Shown: positions 21,891 to 36,341 of the stretch, one piece after another | How positions within the stretch are numbered: the stretch's first letter is position 1 | Layout: the number at the start of each line of letters is the position of its first letter | DNA from: Fragilariopsis cylindrus CCMP1102 | Lineage: Eukaryota; Bacillariophyta; Bacillariophyceae; Bacillariales; Bacillariaceae | NCBI GenBank assembly: GCA_900095095.1 | Contig: FMBT01000143.1 | Coordinates: 1 to 39,733 of the forward strand | DNA: 39,733 nucleotides | Reading direction: 5' to 3' | Made by a program: the position numbers and the translations under genes | The notes under the pieces: model-generated | What the model was told of the DNA's origin: nothing | The model's database searches: none | What the model saw: only the letters and a program-made list of their open reading frames with translations

Positions 21891-23962
21891 ATGGCCACTA
21901 TTGTGAAGGACTTACCACCTCCTCCTGAAGAAGAACACGAAGACGTGATAGAAAAAGAAAGGTCTTCCCGGAAGAGGCAGGAGACGAAGATTTGGCTCGT
22001 AGATTACAGGCAGAATATGATGCTGGTGTAGAAGCAGCATCTTCCAATAACTACGACGGCAATAGTGATAACAACAACAAGAATAATAATAATCATAATC
22101 ATAGTCGTAACGACGACAGTGCTACTACGGCTCATCATCAATCCGTGGCGACGCTGTCAAATCCATGGGAATTCGATACGGAACAAAGAAACTGTTCCTA
22201 TTGTCAGGACGAATTTAATCCCTTTAATCGGAGACATCACTGTCGACTCTGTGGGAAGATATTTTGTAATAAATGCAGTGATCAACGTTCCTTAGTTCCA
22301 CCATCTTCGATCGTACTGACACCGAAAGATGGAAAAAAAGCCACACCACCGCAATCATCATTGAATAATCCACATCACACAGAATTTAATGAGCTTTACA
22401 CCAGAATCCGATCCGGATCGAATGCTTACTATATCGATGACGATAAGCAACTTCTATATGGGAAAGGTCTAGAAGAAAGGTAAGAACAACAACAACAAAT
22501 AGGTTTGATGTAATATACTATTCGTGATATAATATTACTTGCAAACCATTCACTAAAAAATAAATCGTTTTTATTTTATTTATTTTCTGTTTGTTTTGAA
22601 AAATTAATATAAATAAAAAAAGGTTTCAACTGGCACGTGAACCGCTAAGGGTCTGTACAGTGTGTTATGAAGAGCTTCAACCACTGCAAGAAGAATTACG
22701 TACGGCCAATAGTAACGCAATGAGATTCAATCATATCGATCCCACCGATCCAAAACGATTCCTTAATTCACCTCTGGCATTTACACTCGGTCATGAAGTT
22801 CGAAAAGCTGCGTATACATTGAGTAATTTATTGCCATTACCAAAACGGATGGGATCCATTGTAGATGTACACTCATCATCACGCTATGCAGCAGCAGCAA
22901 ATACTAATAATTTCTTAACGGGTGATGAAAGAGATATGCAACAATGTAAAGATGAATGTGCGACGCTTAGTCCGAATTTTTCAAACTTCGACGGTGTACA
23001 GATTCCAGCTCGATTATTGGAGGAGGCGAAGGGAGTGGCGGTGATGACGGTAGCGAAGGCTGGATTTGGACTAGCTGGTATCGAGGTCGGAACGGGTTAG
23101 TTGTGGCACGGTTAGGTGATCATCAGCAATGGAGTGCACCCTGTGCTATTGGAGTGGGTGGGATTAGTTGGGGTGCTCTGATTGGTGCCCAAGTATCGGA
23201 TCATGTATTTTTGTTAATGACGGATGCCTCTGTCGAACTTATGTTCAATAATAATGGAAATTTACAACTCGGAGCTGATATCGGTGTGGTACGTGTTCGC
23301 AATAGGTCCTATATATATATACAGGATATTTGAAAGGTGTCATGGATGTGCTGCGCCCATTTTATTCTCACTTCTTGTTCTTTTCGACTCTATTTTTGTT
23401 CTTTTTCCCGTTGATTACAGGCGATTGGTCCTGTAGGGAGAGCTTTGGAGGCTGATTTCGCTGCTGCACCGGGAGCTATGGCACCAATATACACATATTC
23501 ACTAAGTAAGGGACTATACGCCGGCATTTCACTCGATGGTAAAGTCATCGTGACACGTAATCGTGTGAACGAAAAATTCTACGGAAGGGAGGTAACTGGG
23601 TCACAAATCTTGACGGGTGAAATCCCATCGCCTCCTGCTGCACGGCCTTTGTACGATGCATTGCAACGGTGTCATGTGTATGCAAATAATGGTAATAATT
23701 CTGCTCTACGAAATCGACCTGCTACGACTCATACATGCAGGGCTATCCTGAACAGCAGCATCTACATCATCCCTATTCTACCTCTGTCAGGAACCAACAT
23801 CAGCAACTAAATAATAATATGATGCAGCAACAACAACATTCACTCGATTACGGGGATCCACTTGATTCTGGTGGAACCATGCCGCCAGCAGCCAACGATC
23901 AGCATTCGTATGCTGGCACAACCAGTGGAATGAGTGATATCACATCAGATCCTGGTTATTGA
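21891..23962 (+). CDS. FYVE zinc finger plus SYLF (Ysc84-like) lipid-binding protein
   Basis: Probable endosomal protein that reads PI3P through FYVE and binds phosphoinositides or actin through SYLF. The start at 21891 leads into a Glu-rich N-terminus; a one-base correction in GAAAAAGAAAGG (about 21960) keeps the frame. FYVE shows WEFD, C-x2-C, RRHHCRLCG and CNKC. The last pair (VCTVC) comes only after an insertion of about 75 residues that holds intron 1 (22480-22622, 143 bp). SYLF follows (IPARLLEEAKGVAVMTVAKAG, GISWGALIGAQVSDHV, AIGPVGRALEADF, YSLSKGLYAGISLDG), split by intron 2 (23289-23420, 132 bp). One-base frame changes occur at about 23096 (after VGTG) and about 23690. The C-terminal tail is Gln/His/Ser-rich and ends SDITSDPGY. 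FYVE-SYLF pairing is known in several protists and plants. Confidence 0.88.
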
Positions 23963-24445
23963 GAATTGAACCGGACACTGAATTGCTTATTTCAGAGGTG
24001 CAAATAAAAGGCATGATACCTTTGAATGTACACTATTATTGTATCATTACTTGTTTACCATTACGTAACTGGTACTATTTGACTAATATACCTAATACTA
24101 AATTTTATTATATATTTAAAAATACAGTTTTTATTATATTTTCATTGTAGAAGAAAAAAACAATGATCATATTTTTCAGAAATACATTAAACAAGCGAAA
24201 TATTTCTTGCTCGCTAAATTTGTACTTGATCTTCTGACCGGGGGGATCCTGCTTACTCGAAGTTGTGCGTGTTATCATCAGAGTCTTGTAGTCATCCACC
24301 AAAAGAAGCAGGAAAATCTCTCCTGTTGAATATCTAGTAGCACAGTATTGGTCGGAATCGGTTCTTCAGAACAAGAAATACACATACAAACTTGTTTGTT
24401 GTGTGTTTTGAATACCGCACATGATTTGATTTGAGATGGTTAAAA
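23963..24445. other. Convergent intergenic region
   Basis: AT-rich 3' flanks of FYVE-SYLF (+) and the sugar transporter (-). Short frames at 23959-24150 and 24108-24302 have no motifs. No repeat or RNA gene recognised. Confidence 0.4.
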
Positions 24446-26534
24446 TCAAACGATAGGTGCAAGATCTGATTGACTTTTCGCATCCTTCAAAACGACACTC
24501 GACCTGGATATTGAATCCATATTGCAGTATTGAAAGTCAGAGTCAGATGAAGTATTAGTAACAATCTTCCTTATTCTCGAATTTCTCTTCTCTGATGAAC
24601 CATCTCCCTGTAACTTGAGTTGTATTTCTTCAAGTGTCATGCCTTTTGTCTCTGGAACCTTGAAAATAATGAAGATAAGACCTAATAGAATAATACATGC
24701 AAAGACGACAAATGTTGTCCCCCATCCAATCATACCTTGAATTATCGGAAATGAAAATTGCGTTAAGAATTTCGCAAAAAAGTTAACCTCAACAGACAAT
24801 GCCATTGCAGATCCACGTATTTCTGTTGGATATATCTCACTTAATACCGTCCACGATATCGGTCCAATCCTATTTGATAACCAGATATGAAAACAAGCAT
24901 GCTCCATAAAACAATTTGTTTTTTCGTATCACTCAATGCTCCACTCGAATTTTCATCCCAACCCCAGAAACCATACGACAAACAGCTAACAGAAATCAAC
25001 ATTATTGTACTTCCTGCTGCTAGTAAAGTTTTCCGACCAAGACGATCGACCATCGATACAGTAAATGATGAAACAACGCCCATTATTGTTACTGTAATGA
25101 TACTAGTATGCCCACCCCAACCGGCTGCCTCAAATAGTACTCTAGAATATGCCAATACACATGGTTGACCAGAAAATTGTTGTGCCAAAAGTAGACCCAT
25201 ACCAATTACCATAATATTACGATATTTTTTGGAACATAAACTACCCGGAACATCATCATCATCCTCATCAACGTCATCGTCAATACTTTCGCCTCCACCA
25301 CTACCACCACCACCATCACCAATCATAGCACGATTGTTGCTGCTTTTAATAATGCTATTGCTATTACTTGTACTACCGCCACTTATAACAGAATCGGAAT
25401 CTTTTATATCATCCATATCATAATCATCAAATGTTGCGCCATTTTTGTTCTTGGCGATATTACGTGTACCACGACAACATATATTATTAATAGAATCAGC
25501 CATTTTTTCAAATTCATCTTCTACGTTGCCTTTATAAACAAATTGCATTGATTCTTTTGCTTCCTCATGATAACCCTTTAATAGTAACCAACGTTGACTA
25601 CGTGGCATTTTAAATGTTAATATCAGCATTGGGACTGCAAATAGAATAGAATATCCATACAGATCTGTCCAATTTGCAGGATAATCAGATTGCAAGTCAC
25701 CCATCAGCATCCCAACAACTATACCAAAGACAATAACAGTTTCTTTGGCAGAAACTAATGCACCTCGTACATTCGATGGACTCATTTCTGCCATATAGGT
25801 TGGTGCACCATGCATAATAAAACCGACCCCTGCACCATATAATAATCGTCCCATGAGCAATGAAGTGAAACCCCATCCAAATCCTAATGATGTATATTCA
25901 TAGGAATAGTACTCATCACTACCATCACCATTTTTTGCATACCATTTTGGTGGCCATTGAAAGACACTCGTCGTGGCAAGAATTGTTCCGGACATCACAT
26001 TTAACATTGCACCCACAATATATAATGTGCTGCTATACGTATTTCTTTCCGTCTACCAATGGAATTCACTAAAAATGTTAATACGATATGTGAACCAATT
26101 AATGCACCAAATGCTAAACTGGAGATAAATAATCCTTGTTGTAGTTTAGGAAATTTATGCCACCAGTTATCATGATCACGATCCGCTAACATCATCGATA
26201 AGACAAAAGATGTGGCACCAATATCATATCCGTATAAGAATCCTCCTAAGGCTGGTGCTAAAAAAACTAATGCTAATCCACCATAATCAATTTGTGGTTC
26301 ACTATTCGGTGGTATTGTTGTTCCAGGAGGAGGAGGAGGAGGAGGCGAAGAAATAGATTGTTGTTGTTGCTGTTGCTGCTGACATGCTACGTCCTCCTCC
26401 TGCTCTGATGTTGTTGCTGTTGTTGTTTCGCCTGTCATTCCGTTATTTTTATATTTATCTTCGACTGCTATTGATGGCATTTCATAATTGCAATTGGATT
26501 TGCCTTCGCCGGATAGTAGTGTCGGGGAAGACAT
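24446..26534 (-). CDS. MFS sugar transporter (SP/GLUT-like family)
   Basis: Twelve-helix plasma- or organelle-membrane carrier, probably for a hexose or polyol. After a soluble N-terminus with poly-Gln and poly-Pro runs, helix 1 is FLAPALGGFLYGYDIGAT. The loop 2-3 signature is SIGRRKEIRIAA, helix 5 side has GRLLYGAGVGF and PTYMAEMSPSNVRGAL, and a QQFSGQP motif opens helix 7. MVDRLGRKT marks loop 8-9, and VPETKGMTLEEI closes helix 12; all are typical of sugar porters. The central loop between helices 6 and 7 is long and acidic (Asp/Ser/Gly-rich). One-base frame changes occur near 26025 (after IRIAA) and at about 24866 (TTT read as TT within QIGFGPISW). The ATG at 26534 gives the whole protein; the stop is at 24446. 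Confidence 0.92.
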
Positions 26535-27654
26535 GTTATATAAATTGAGAATTTTTTGTTCCTAAACTACCACGACGGGAAACGAAACGAAACGAAACGA
26601 TCTATATATCTTGGAGATACGTAGGAGGAGTAAGAACACTATATAACCTCTCTATACTATTAGTGTATCAGCGCAGAAACAGATGATAGGGAGATTATAT
26701 ACGGTAGGGTATTCCTAGATATCTGATGTATGTTGTTGTTGTTGTTGTTGAATTCTGTTCTGTTTGGGATGAAAAAGAAATAATAGCGAATGAATCGCTG
26801 ACGACTCGAAAATTAAGATTCACTTTGCTCTATGCTTTGCTTCGATCGATCGATCGTTACCAATGATGTGTTCAATTCAATTCAGTTCAATTCGATTCGA
26901 TTATTCGTCGATAATGCTTTTTTTCTCTCTAACGACGAGTAGGAGTGCTACAGTATTCAAAAATATGGAAGGAGAATGTGTCGTCCTTTTTTTTGGTAAG
27001 GGGTTCGTGATCGGTGTGCCTCTATCGGTTCATCGGTTCTCAACAACCCATACATGTATGTGTAATACTTCAAGTATGTAATATCAAAAAAAAGAGAAAA
27101 AATGAGGCATGCTGGCTGTTGTAACACGTATAAGCGATCATTGAGTGCTCTGTTTTTGAGATAAGAACAATTTCAACGGGTCGCGCGCACGTTGAAGAAC
27201 TAGATTTTCGCCAAAGCTTGCCAAGACATCAATCAAAAAACAATCTTGTTTAAGCTAAAACAAGAAAGACGACAAAAAATCCATACCCTCGAGATATCGG
27301 GAAGAATGAATGAATCAATCGCGATCCACACTAGCTGACAGTAGTAGTGTATGAGTTTGAATTGAGTTCACCATTAATCCAATTGCTACGTTGAAACACA
27401 AACACAAACAAAAATGTAGCAAGATGTAATGAAATAATATGCTGCGGTTTCTATTGTTAGGGTGTAAAGGGTATACAACAATAAGGACGTACATAAAAAA
27501 TCTATTGAACCTTATTGGTATATCATATTTAAAACAAGCAAACTGAAAAAACCCGTTAACGAATTTTTATAAATGAAACATATCAGTTATAATAACTGTG
27601 AAATGAAGATGAAACTGATTGATTAATCTCCAAGGATGAATACACAACACTTCT
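26535..27654. other. Intergenic region upstream of the sugar transporter
   Basis: About 1.1 kb between the transporter start and the end of the hypothetical gene. It holds a (CGAAA)n-like tract at about 26580-26600, a (GTT)n tract at 26731-26750, a GATC iteration near 26845 and several ATTCAA/GATTCG iterations near 26875-26900. The frame at 26863-27081 has no motif. I see no gene. Confidence 0.45.
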
Positions 27655-29924
27655 TTAGAAATGGAACAAGAATAGAAATATTCCTACATTGCCCCAAAAG
27701 CAGCCCGTGTAAAATATCAACACCGGTGAGGAATGTTGGATCAAATGAATCGTCCATCGTTGTCGTTGTTTTTCTTCTTCCTTGATGTGATGATATCGCA
27801 GTATTTCTTCTTCTTCTTCTGCTGTCGCTGCTGCTGCTGCTACCGCCGATGATAAGGTACCTCTGTCGATGGTGATGGTTATGGTATCAATGCCGTCATC
27901 GTCGTCGTCGTCGGTGATAGAGATGATGTGATAAGAAAGAAGGAGGATGGGATGTTAAGGAGAGGTGCAAAATCAAACATACCGGTCCATCCAAAAATGG
28001 AATTATTCTCCATCTCAATTGGTTTGAGCGCCATTTCGCTTCCCATTAGCATCAGCATGACTTCAAACTTGTTGAGTACACCTGAGAAGAAGGATTACGG
28101 TATGTGCCATTGTCAAGTTATTTTTCTTTGTCCATCCTGGATCGAAATTTTGGACCGATCGATAAAAAATCACATCCTTACAAATAATGAAAAATTTGTA
28201 CTACCTATATACCCCCCTTTGAAAACAAATTCCACGTAGGATTGTACAGAGCTTTCAGTACTAGAAACCATGAAATTTTCGATTTGCGACAAAAAAAAAT
28301 GAATCTCGGGTCACGTCATTTTAAACTTCTACGGTCAGCGGGTATATCGATGCTTCTTATCTGTGACTTTCACATTCCTAATCGATCCAATCCTTCCCTT
28401 TGTTGATGTGGAAGGTCCTGAGTTTTTCTTTACTGCAACTTCAAGATCAATGCAAGTAGTATTCGCTTTATCTCTACTACATGTAGTAACAGTGCTATCT
28501 ACTTTTTCACGATCGGTGTCGACTATTCCCATATGTGACATCATCATCATCATGTCACAGTCTGCTACTTCCAGTTCTAATCGTGGCAGTACAATGGCTT
28601 TCCTTTCACCATACCACTATTGGTATTACGATCGTAATCACAGTCCACTACTCTGGTTCTGGTTCTAATGAACGTGATGGTACTTTTGATGATGGATGGA
28701 GGTGGAGGTGGTGGTGTGGGGTGATGCTCCTTCACTTATTGCTGTATAGTGTATACCTCGAACGAGGACAGAAAGCTCATCGTGTGTGCTCGTTGTTGAT
28801 ATTCCACTATCAATACTACAGTCTTTTTTTATTTTGACAAATCATCATTGTTTGTCCCGTACGTCGTCGTCTCAGTGGTATCTTCTTCCTTGGATTCTAT
28901 TTGGTATTCATCTGGAACATGATCCTTCTTCTTGGGTTGTTGCTGCTGTATACTATATCTTATTAATTATAGTAGTATTATATTTCTTAGCAGTAACTCC
29001 ATCCCAGTCAAGAAATTCAGCTGGTTCTTTTAATCCAGCGTCGGCACATCCTATAAAGCCTGTCATCAACCAGGATGCAAGTATATCAACGTGCTTTCCA
29101 ACATTTATACCTTCTTGGACCGACACTGCTTCTTCAGGAGCAGCGTTATCATCGAGTTTCGATGTAGAAGGTAATAGATTACTACTACTAATGAATGAAC
29201 GGTTGTTCGACGATAATGATGCACACGTTCTATCATCATCTGGAGTAGATTCATATAATATAGCTGTACCGTTATCATCATTATAATCACCGTCGTCGAT
29301 AGATTTGTTGCAATCCGAGATCTTCGAATCATCGTCTTCATTTTGAAGATCCTTCTCCGTTTTATCATTGGAACACGTGGTAGATATAGAAGGAATAATA
29401 CTATAATTTGTAGAATTATTATCATCATCATCATTCTTCTTCTTCTTCATTTCGTCTTGTAACTTCTTTGTTGTATCCTCCGCAATAGCATTCGAAAGTT
29501 GAGACTCAGTATTGGACAGTAAAGTGTCATCACCCGTAGATTTCACGACGACTGAACTTAATACAGTAGTTTTATCGTTGGTACTACTCTTCTCCTTTAG
29601 ATCACTTTCAGACTGATATGATTCGGAAGATTGAACAGTAGAATTGGTGGCAGTTGTTTCTCGAATGTCTTTCATATCATCGATCTTGCTTGAATATGAT
29701 GATTGATTAGTACTATTGTTAGGCTCATCATTCCTGCTGTCTTCTTCTTCTTCTTCCTTGGGAAGAACTTCATAACGTGAATCGGCAGGATCATCTATCA
29801 TTGTATCCATTGAACGATATCCCTCTGCGGTTGGAAATAAATCAATATCTACAATATTATCATCATATTCATGAATATTTGCAAATTCTTTAGGTTTTTG
29901 ATAAACAATCTCAACCACAGCTGA

Positions 29925-29965
<41 letters not shown>

Positions 29966-30014
29966 ATGACTTATTGTTTGTCGTCGTCGTCGTCGTCAAT
30001 GTTTTTCGTACCAT
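27655..30014 (-). CDS. Hypothetical acidic, Ser/Asp-rich protein, at least three exons
   Basis: I do not recognise the family. The ATG at 30014 starts MVRKTLTTTTTTNNKS, followed by an Ala run of about 16 residues with hydrophobic character (possible signal or membrane anchor). A short conserved-looking part (EIVYQKPKEFANIHEYDD) comes next, then a long disordered stretch rich in Ser, Asp, Glu and Lys. A more ordered patch reads KHVDILASWLMTGFIGCAD and LKEPAEFLDWDGV. Coding-like composition continues after frame changes near 28970, 28835, 28680 and 28610 to about 28335. A clear 99-bp exon (28081-27983) has acceptor CTTCTTCTCAG and donor G/GTATGT and one open phase (KFEVMLMLMGSEMALKPIEM). After a 122-bp intron (27861-27982) a last exon (27860-27655) continues that phase and ends in hydrophobic YTGCFWGNVGIFLFLFHF. 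The donor before the 99-bp exon is not identified. Confidence 0.5.
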
Positions 30015-30755
30015 TATTCCTGATAGCAGTAATACATTAAGCTCAAACAATAGTTGAAACTTTAATCAGATGATGATTAGGTATTGACTGACTGACTCCT
30101 CTATAAATTTGATTCTTGATTCTTGATCTGATACAATGCAATGCAAGATGCAAGGTCATCCCTGTCTCACCGATGATGATGATGATGATGATGATGTTGG
30201 TAGTCCTACTGCTGTATGAATTGATCTATTTCATTCCCGATGCTGTAGGCAGGGGCTGTATGTCAGTCTCAGCCTGGCCTCTCGCGCATTTATCGCTGAT
30301 TATAGTTCTGACATACTAGTAAACAGACCTCCTCAAATATTTTCAAATTTGAAAATATTTGAGGTCTGTTTATGTCAGAACTATAATCAGCGATAAATGC
30401 GCGAGAGGCCAGGCTGAGACTGACATACAGCCCCTGCCTACAGCAAATCAGCGAAAAAGAAACTGAAAATTGAATGAATCGTCTGGTTTACGAGCCAATC
30501 AAGAGTTTAAGTCGACTGAGTCAACAAAACAAAAAACAATAACACGATAGCGCGGTCAATAAGCGCTCGCTGGAGGTAGTATGAGTCGTTATTGAGTTTT
30601 GTGTTACTAATTTCCAACGTTATTGACAAACAAGAAAAGAAAGTTAAATCTATATCAAATCACTCTTTCGATCAAGAAAAGAAAGAAGACTAAAGGCACC
30701 CACTACCAACAAAAGGAAAGAGGAGGAGGAAGAAGGAAGAAGAAAGAAAAAAAAA
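30015..30755. promoter_or_regulatory. Divergent promoter region containing a 205-bp palindrome
   Basis: Separates the hypothetical gene (-) from NDUFA6 (+) and should contain both promoters. It holds a (GAT)n tract (about 30171-30196), the palindrome listed separately, and a purine-rich GAGGAGGAAGAAGG leader immediately before the NDUFA6 ATG. Confidence 0.5.
30241..30445. repeat. 205-bp near-perfect palindrome (foldback element or hairpin)
   Basis: The sequence reads the same on both strands about a centre at 30347/30348 (TTTCAAA/TTTGAAA). The right arm (98 bases) is matched completely by the left arm (107 bases) apart from two left-arm insertions: 6 bases ACTAGT at about 30315 and 3 bases (one extra CCT) at about 30330. 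Outer ends are TGCTGTAGGCA and TGCCTACAGCA. There is essentially no spacer. No target-site duplication is evident outside the arms. It could be a MITE-like foldback insertion, a hairpin-RNA source or a cruciform-forming site. Confidence 0.93.
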
Positions 30756-31371
30756 ATGGCGTCCTTACAGCTCTCACGACATGCCAGGCAGATCGGCGTT
30801 ATCAATGAACCACGTATTCTTTACAAACGTATTATGAAGTAAGTAAATAACATACAGTACCATCATCTTTGATATGTATATACAGTATTGTACCGCTAGC
30901 TAGTCGATATAGATAATGAGTGATATGATGCGTGTACTTTCTCTCTCACTTTTTCGTACCACCATTTTTTCAACTGCTTTTCTTCTGGACACTTTTCTTT
31001 GTATAAAATAATAATTTATATATTCCTTTTTTAAATTAATTCAATAAATACACATTAATAATAACATTATTACTTTTAAAAAAAAAAGGGAACTTCCTCG
31101 TGTATTAATGATCTATGATATCGATATGCCAGTGGAGACTGCCAAAAAAACAATCCGTGCCAGATTTTATGACAATAAGGATGTGAAAGATGATCGTGTA
31201 CAAGAAATGTTAATTGAAACAGGATATTTTGCCTTAGAAACAAGTATGTTACAACATAAACAAAAGAATCATTTAATGCATTTTTTAGAAGGATATACGA
31301 CACCCATGGAGGCAGAACGGAAACGTTTAACGTCGGATGCCACCATTGAAGAACAATTTGCCAGGAATTAA
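30756..31371 (+). CDS. NDUFA6: NADH dehydrogenase (complex I) subunit NDUFA6/B14, LYR-type
   Basis: Accessory subunit of mitochondrial respiratory complex I, which binds the acyl-carrier protein through its LYR fold. Exon 1 (30756-30838) encodes the start and the LYR-like motif (RILYKRIMK). A 250-bp GT-AG intron (30839-31088) is spliced so that MKELPRVL is continuous. Exon 2 (31089-31371) carries the family body (TIRARFYDNKDVKDDRVQEM, LIETGYFALET, QKNHLMHFLEGY). Total is 121 residues, the usual size. The frame is intact. Lys replaces Arg at the third LYR position. The identification rests on helix order and spacing relative to animal B14; another LYR protein is less likely. Confidence 0.88.
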
Positions 31372-32309
31372 ATTAATTATTTAAAATTGCAGCAAAATTA
31401 AATAATTTGCTTAATATAATCAGCAAAACAATTATTGACAATGAAAACTCTCATATCAATAAGAAAAATCAAATCAAAGTTACTGAATATATCTATATCT
31501 ATATATGTATATTGAACACACCACGATCGATTTAGCCTTTAGCCCTTTGCACTCCACTCTACTTATACCTTATTATTTCCCTGACTACTGCTTTGTTTTT
31601 GTCAAGAACGCAACTGTGTACGTAACTACTACTTTGAATGTTTTTTTTGGTGTCAACCGTACCAACCTGTGCTTTGTTTTTCTTCTACATCTACATCTAC
31701 TATACAACATGGGGAAAGGAAGAATTTTTCGCTGTATAGTATTAGGTTATAAGCTTTCCTACTAGCTATAGAGTGATGTATACACCTTCCGTTACTGTTG
31801 ATGCATAATTAGGTTACTGGGAACTTGAAGTGAAAATACCGACATGATTTAAAGTGAAGTAGCATACTACATGACAGCTATATAGCTAAGAGGTTATCTA
31901 CTCGCTATGGCCCTGGCTATAGCTACGTGTACTAGATATGATTTAGTCTGAAGGGAAGAAATCCATTCCCTAAACATGCTAAATTCGATTCAATTCAAGA
32001 AATACATATTTTATATATAACTTTGAATTTATAGTTCACAATGATGTCTATTAAAGGGCCGTATCTAACATCAAAGAAAATTTGAATGATCATGAAAAGT
32101 GATTTCGATCCAAGGCAGATGCATCGGGAATACATTTGCAGTAAAGTGCAGAGTAAAAGAGTTACTCTATTATTTACACTGAATAATAAAATCTTCGTAC
32201 ATTCATTGAGAGCAATACTACCAACAACTTATACTAGACGAAGTTAGTCATGGTACACTGAAGTTCAATAGTTTGCACAGGCATTATTGGCTCGGACAAA
32301 CGGAGCTTT
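31372..32309. other. Convergent intergenic region
   Basis: 3' flanks of NDUFA6 (+) and DBP2 (-). It is AT-rich with several TAGCTATA-type short inverted motifs (about 31762-31925). The frame at 31505-31765 has no conserved feature. I see no gene. Confidence 0.45.
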
Positions 32310-34493
<2,184 letters not shown>

Positions 34494-35035
34494 GATGATG
34501 ATCTTTTTCTTAATTCTTCCTACTAGTAGTGTATGTTTTGTTTCTTCTATTAAACGAAGGTTGTGGGGTAAGACAGAATTCAATGGTGAGATTCATTAGG
34601 TGTATGCTGCTGGCTGTTTACCGCACGTACAGTAACTCCTATTTCGTTCGTGCAATTTGCTTTTTTATACAACAAACCGCGAAGTACTTTTTATTTTGGT
34701 TGGTGTGCGTGTAACGATGAAAATCAAGTCGTAAATGTGGATGAGGATAGGGACAGACTCTCCATACTTCAAAAAATAATGGAGTTTTTAACACGATAGA
34801 CTGACTGACTCGACTCTTCGCTCGTGTTCTTTCAATCTTCGCCGCTTTCTTTCACCTATAATTCTTTACCGTAACTACTACCGTATCTCGAATTGAATTC
34901 AGATTTCCTCCCTCTGAAAAAATCTTTATGCCAAAAAGATTTTCATATTCAAAGGCATACTAGTAGCGATAAGGCAATTCAATTCAATTAATTTGTTATA
35001 TCAAAGCGTAGTAGTAATTCTCCGCAAAGATCAAT
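34494..35035. promoter_or_regulatory. Divergent promoter region of DBP2 and CRAL-TRIO genes
   Basis: 542 bases between two opposite start codons. A TTGACTGACTGACTCGACTC-type iteration lies near 34800. No gene is seen; the frame at 34529-34714 lacks motifs. Confidence 0.4.
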
Positions 35036-36125
35036 ATGACATCAACAACAACACCAATCGAAGGGGAGGGTATACCTGTTATTGGGCTATCCAGCAACAA
35101 CGAAGATTATTGCGATGGCGACGAAACTTCTTCTTCTGCTGCAGAACAATCTGCTGCAGAACAAGAGTCATCATCATCATCATCTGATCCATCGATATTG
35201 ACACAATCTGAAATTAGATGGGCAAAAGAAATTAAAGCATCTATTAGGAAAGAAGATGATACTCTTGCAAAGACAATCACAGATTTAGAATATGGACAAC
35301 TTGCTATAATTACCAAAGGAAAATTAGATCGTGCCATTAAAATGGTACATCGATTATCAATATTTAAACAGGAGCATGATCTTGATACGGATGGTGCTAA
35401 TATTGCACCGGATGATATTACTAGTTTAATTGAGAAGGCAATTGAATCCATTACAAATCTTGAAAAGAAATCACCTGGTTTTTTATGAGTTTTGGAAGAG
35501 AAGATGAGAAGACGATGACAAAGATGAAAAAAAGTCCAAAAACAAAACATCGGTGATTGCATTCAATCTTACTGCATTCAATCCACGTAAATATCATATC
35601 AAGAAATCTTCTTCTTCTGATACAGATAATGCTGATGCAAATGCTGATGCAGATTCTTCTGGTACAGATACAGATGATGCTACTACAGCAAAAGAATGGA
35701 AGATATTATATACCGGATTGTACTATTTATTTGAGGCAGCATCCTCGACGATTGCAACTATTCGTTCGGGTACAGATTTTATTTGTAATTGTGATTTAAT
35801 TGGATATAATAATTATTCAAATGATATTACAAAGTATGGAGCATCATTGTATCAAGATTCCTATCCCATCCGTGTGAATGGTCTTAATTGTGTCAATACA
35901 CCATTGATCTTTCGTGCAATATATGCAATTGTGAAACCATTTGTGAGTGCCCATACAACTAAAGTTCTCAATATGAGTAGTACCGTGCCACAAATTCAAG
36001 ATACGTACAGTCCACAAATTTTACCTAAATCATTGGATGGTAAACTAGGTAGTTGGGAAATGAAAAATAAATTAACAGCAGCATTGAAGTTACGGTATGA
36101 AACTAAGGCTACATTCACATTGTAG
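35036..36125 (+). CDS. CRAL-TRIO (Sec14-like) lipid-transfer domain protein
   Basis: Predicted soluble carrier of phosphatidylinositol or another hydrophobic ligand. The ATG at 35036 starts a Ser/Glu-rich low-complexity leader. An N-terminal helical segment (IRWAKEIKASIRKEDDTLAK) follows, then the lipid-binding lobe: WKILYTGLYYLFEAASST, a DLIGYNNYSNDI strand, and the characteristic YPIRVNGLNCVNTPLIFRAI with IVKPFVSAHTTKVLNM. The end at 36125 is basic. The frame changes by one base at about 35481 (T run) and about 35537 (A run). Between these points lies a Lys-rich linker (MTKMKKSPK). A Ser/Asp/Ala acidic insertion (about 35605-35685) interrupts the start of the lobe. Family assignment is good; ligand unknown. 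Confidence 0.8.
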
Positions 36126-36341
36126 GTAGTCAGTAAAAATAGTATACAAAATAAATGAAGTCCATCATCACATGCATACAAACATAAGAGTAAATCCAGA
36201 ACACGAATAAATACACATTTACTACTTTTTTTTGTCTAAACACACCAACTATCATAATTTTCAATAAAGATATAAACATATATAAATTTATTTATTTGCT
36301 ACCATCAACTTCATCGTCATCATCGACGGTCCATTCTTTCT

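Noticed and set aside
28363..29286. Plus-strand open frames over the hypothetical gene
   Set aside because: They are antisense shadows; the minus strand has better composition and consensus splice sites.
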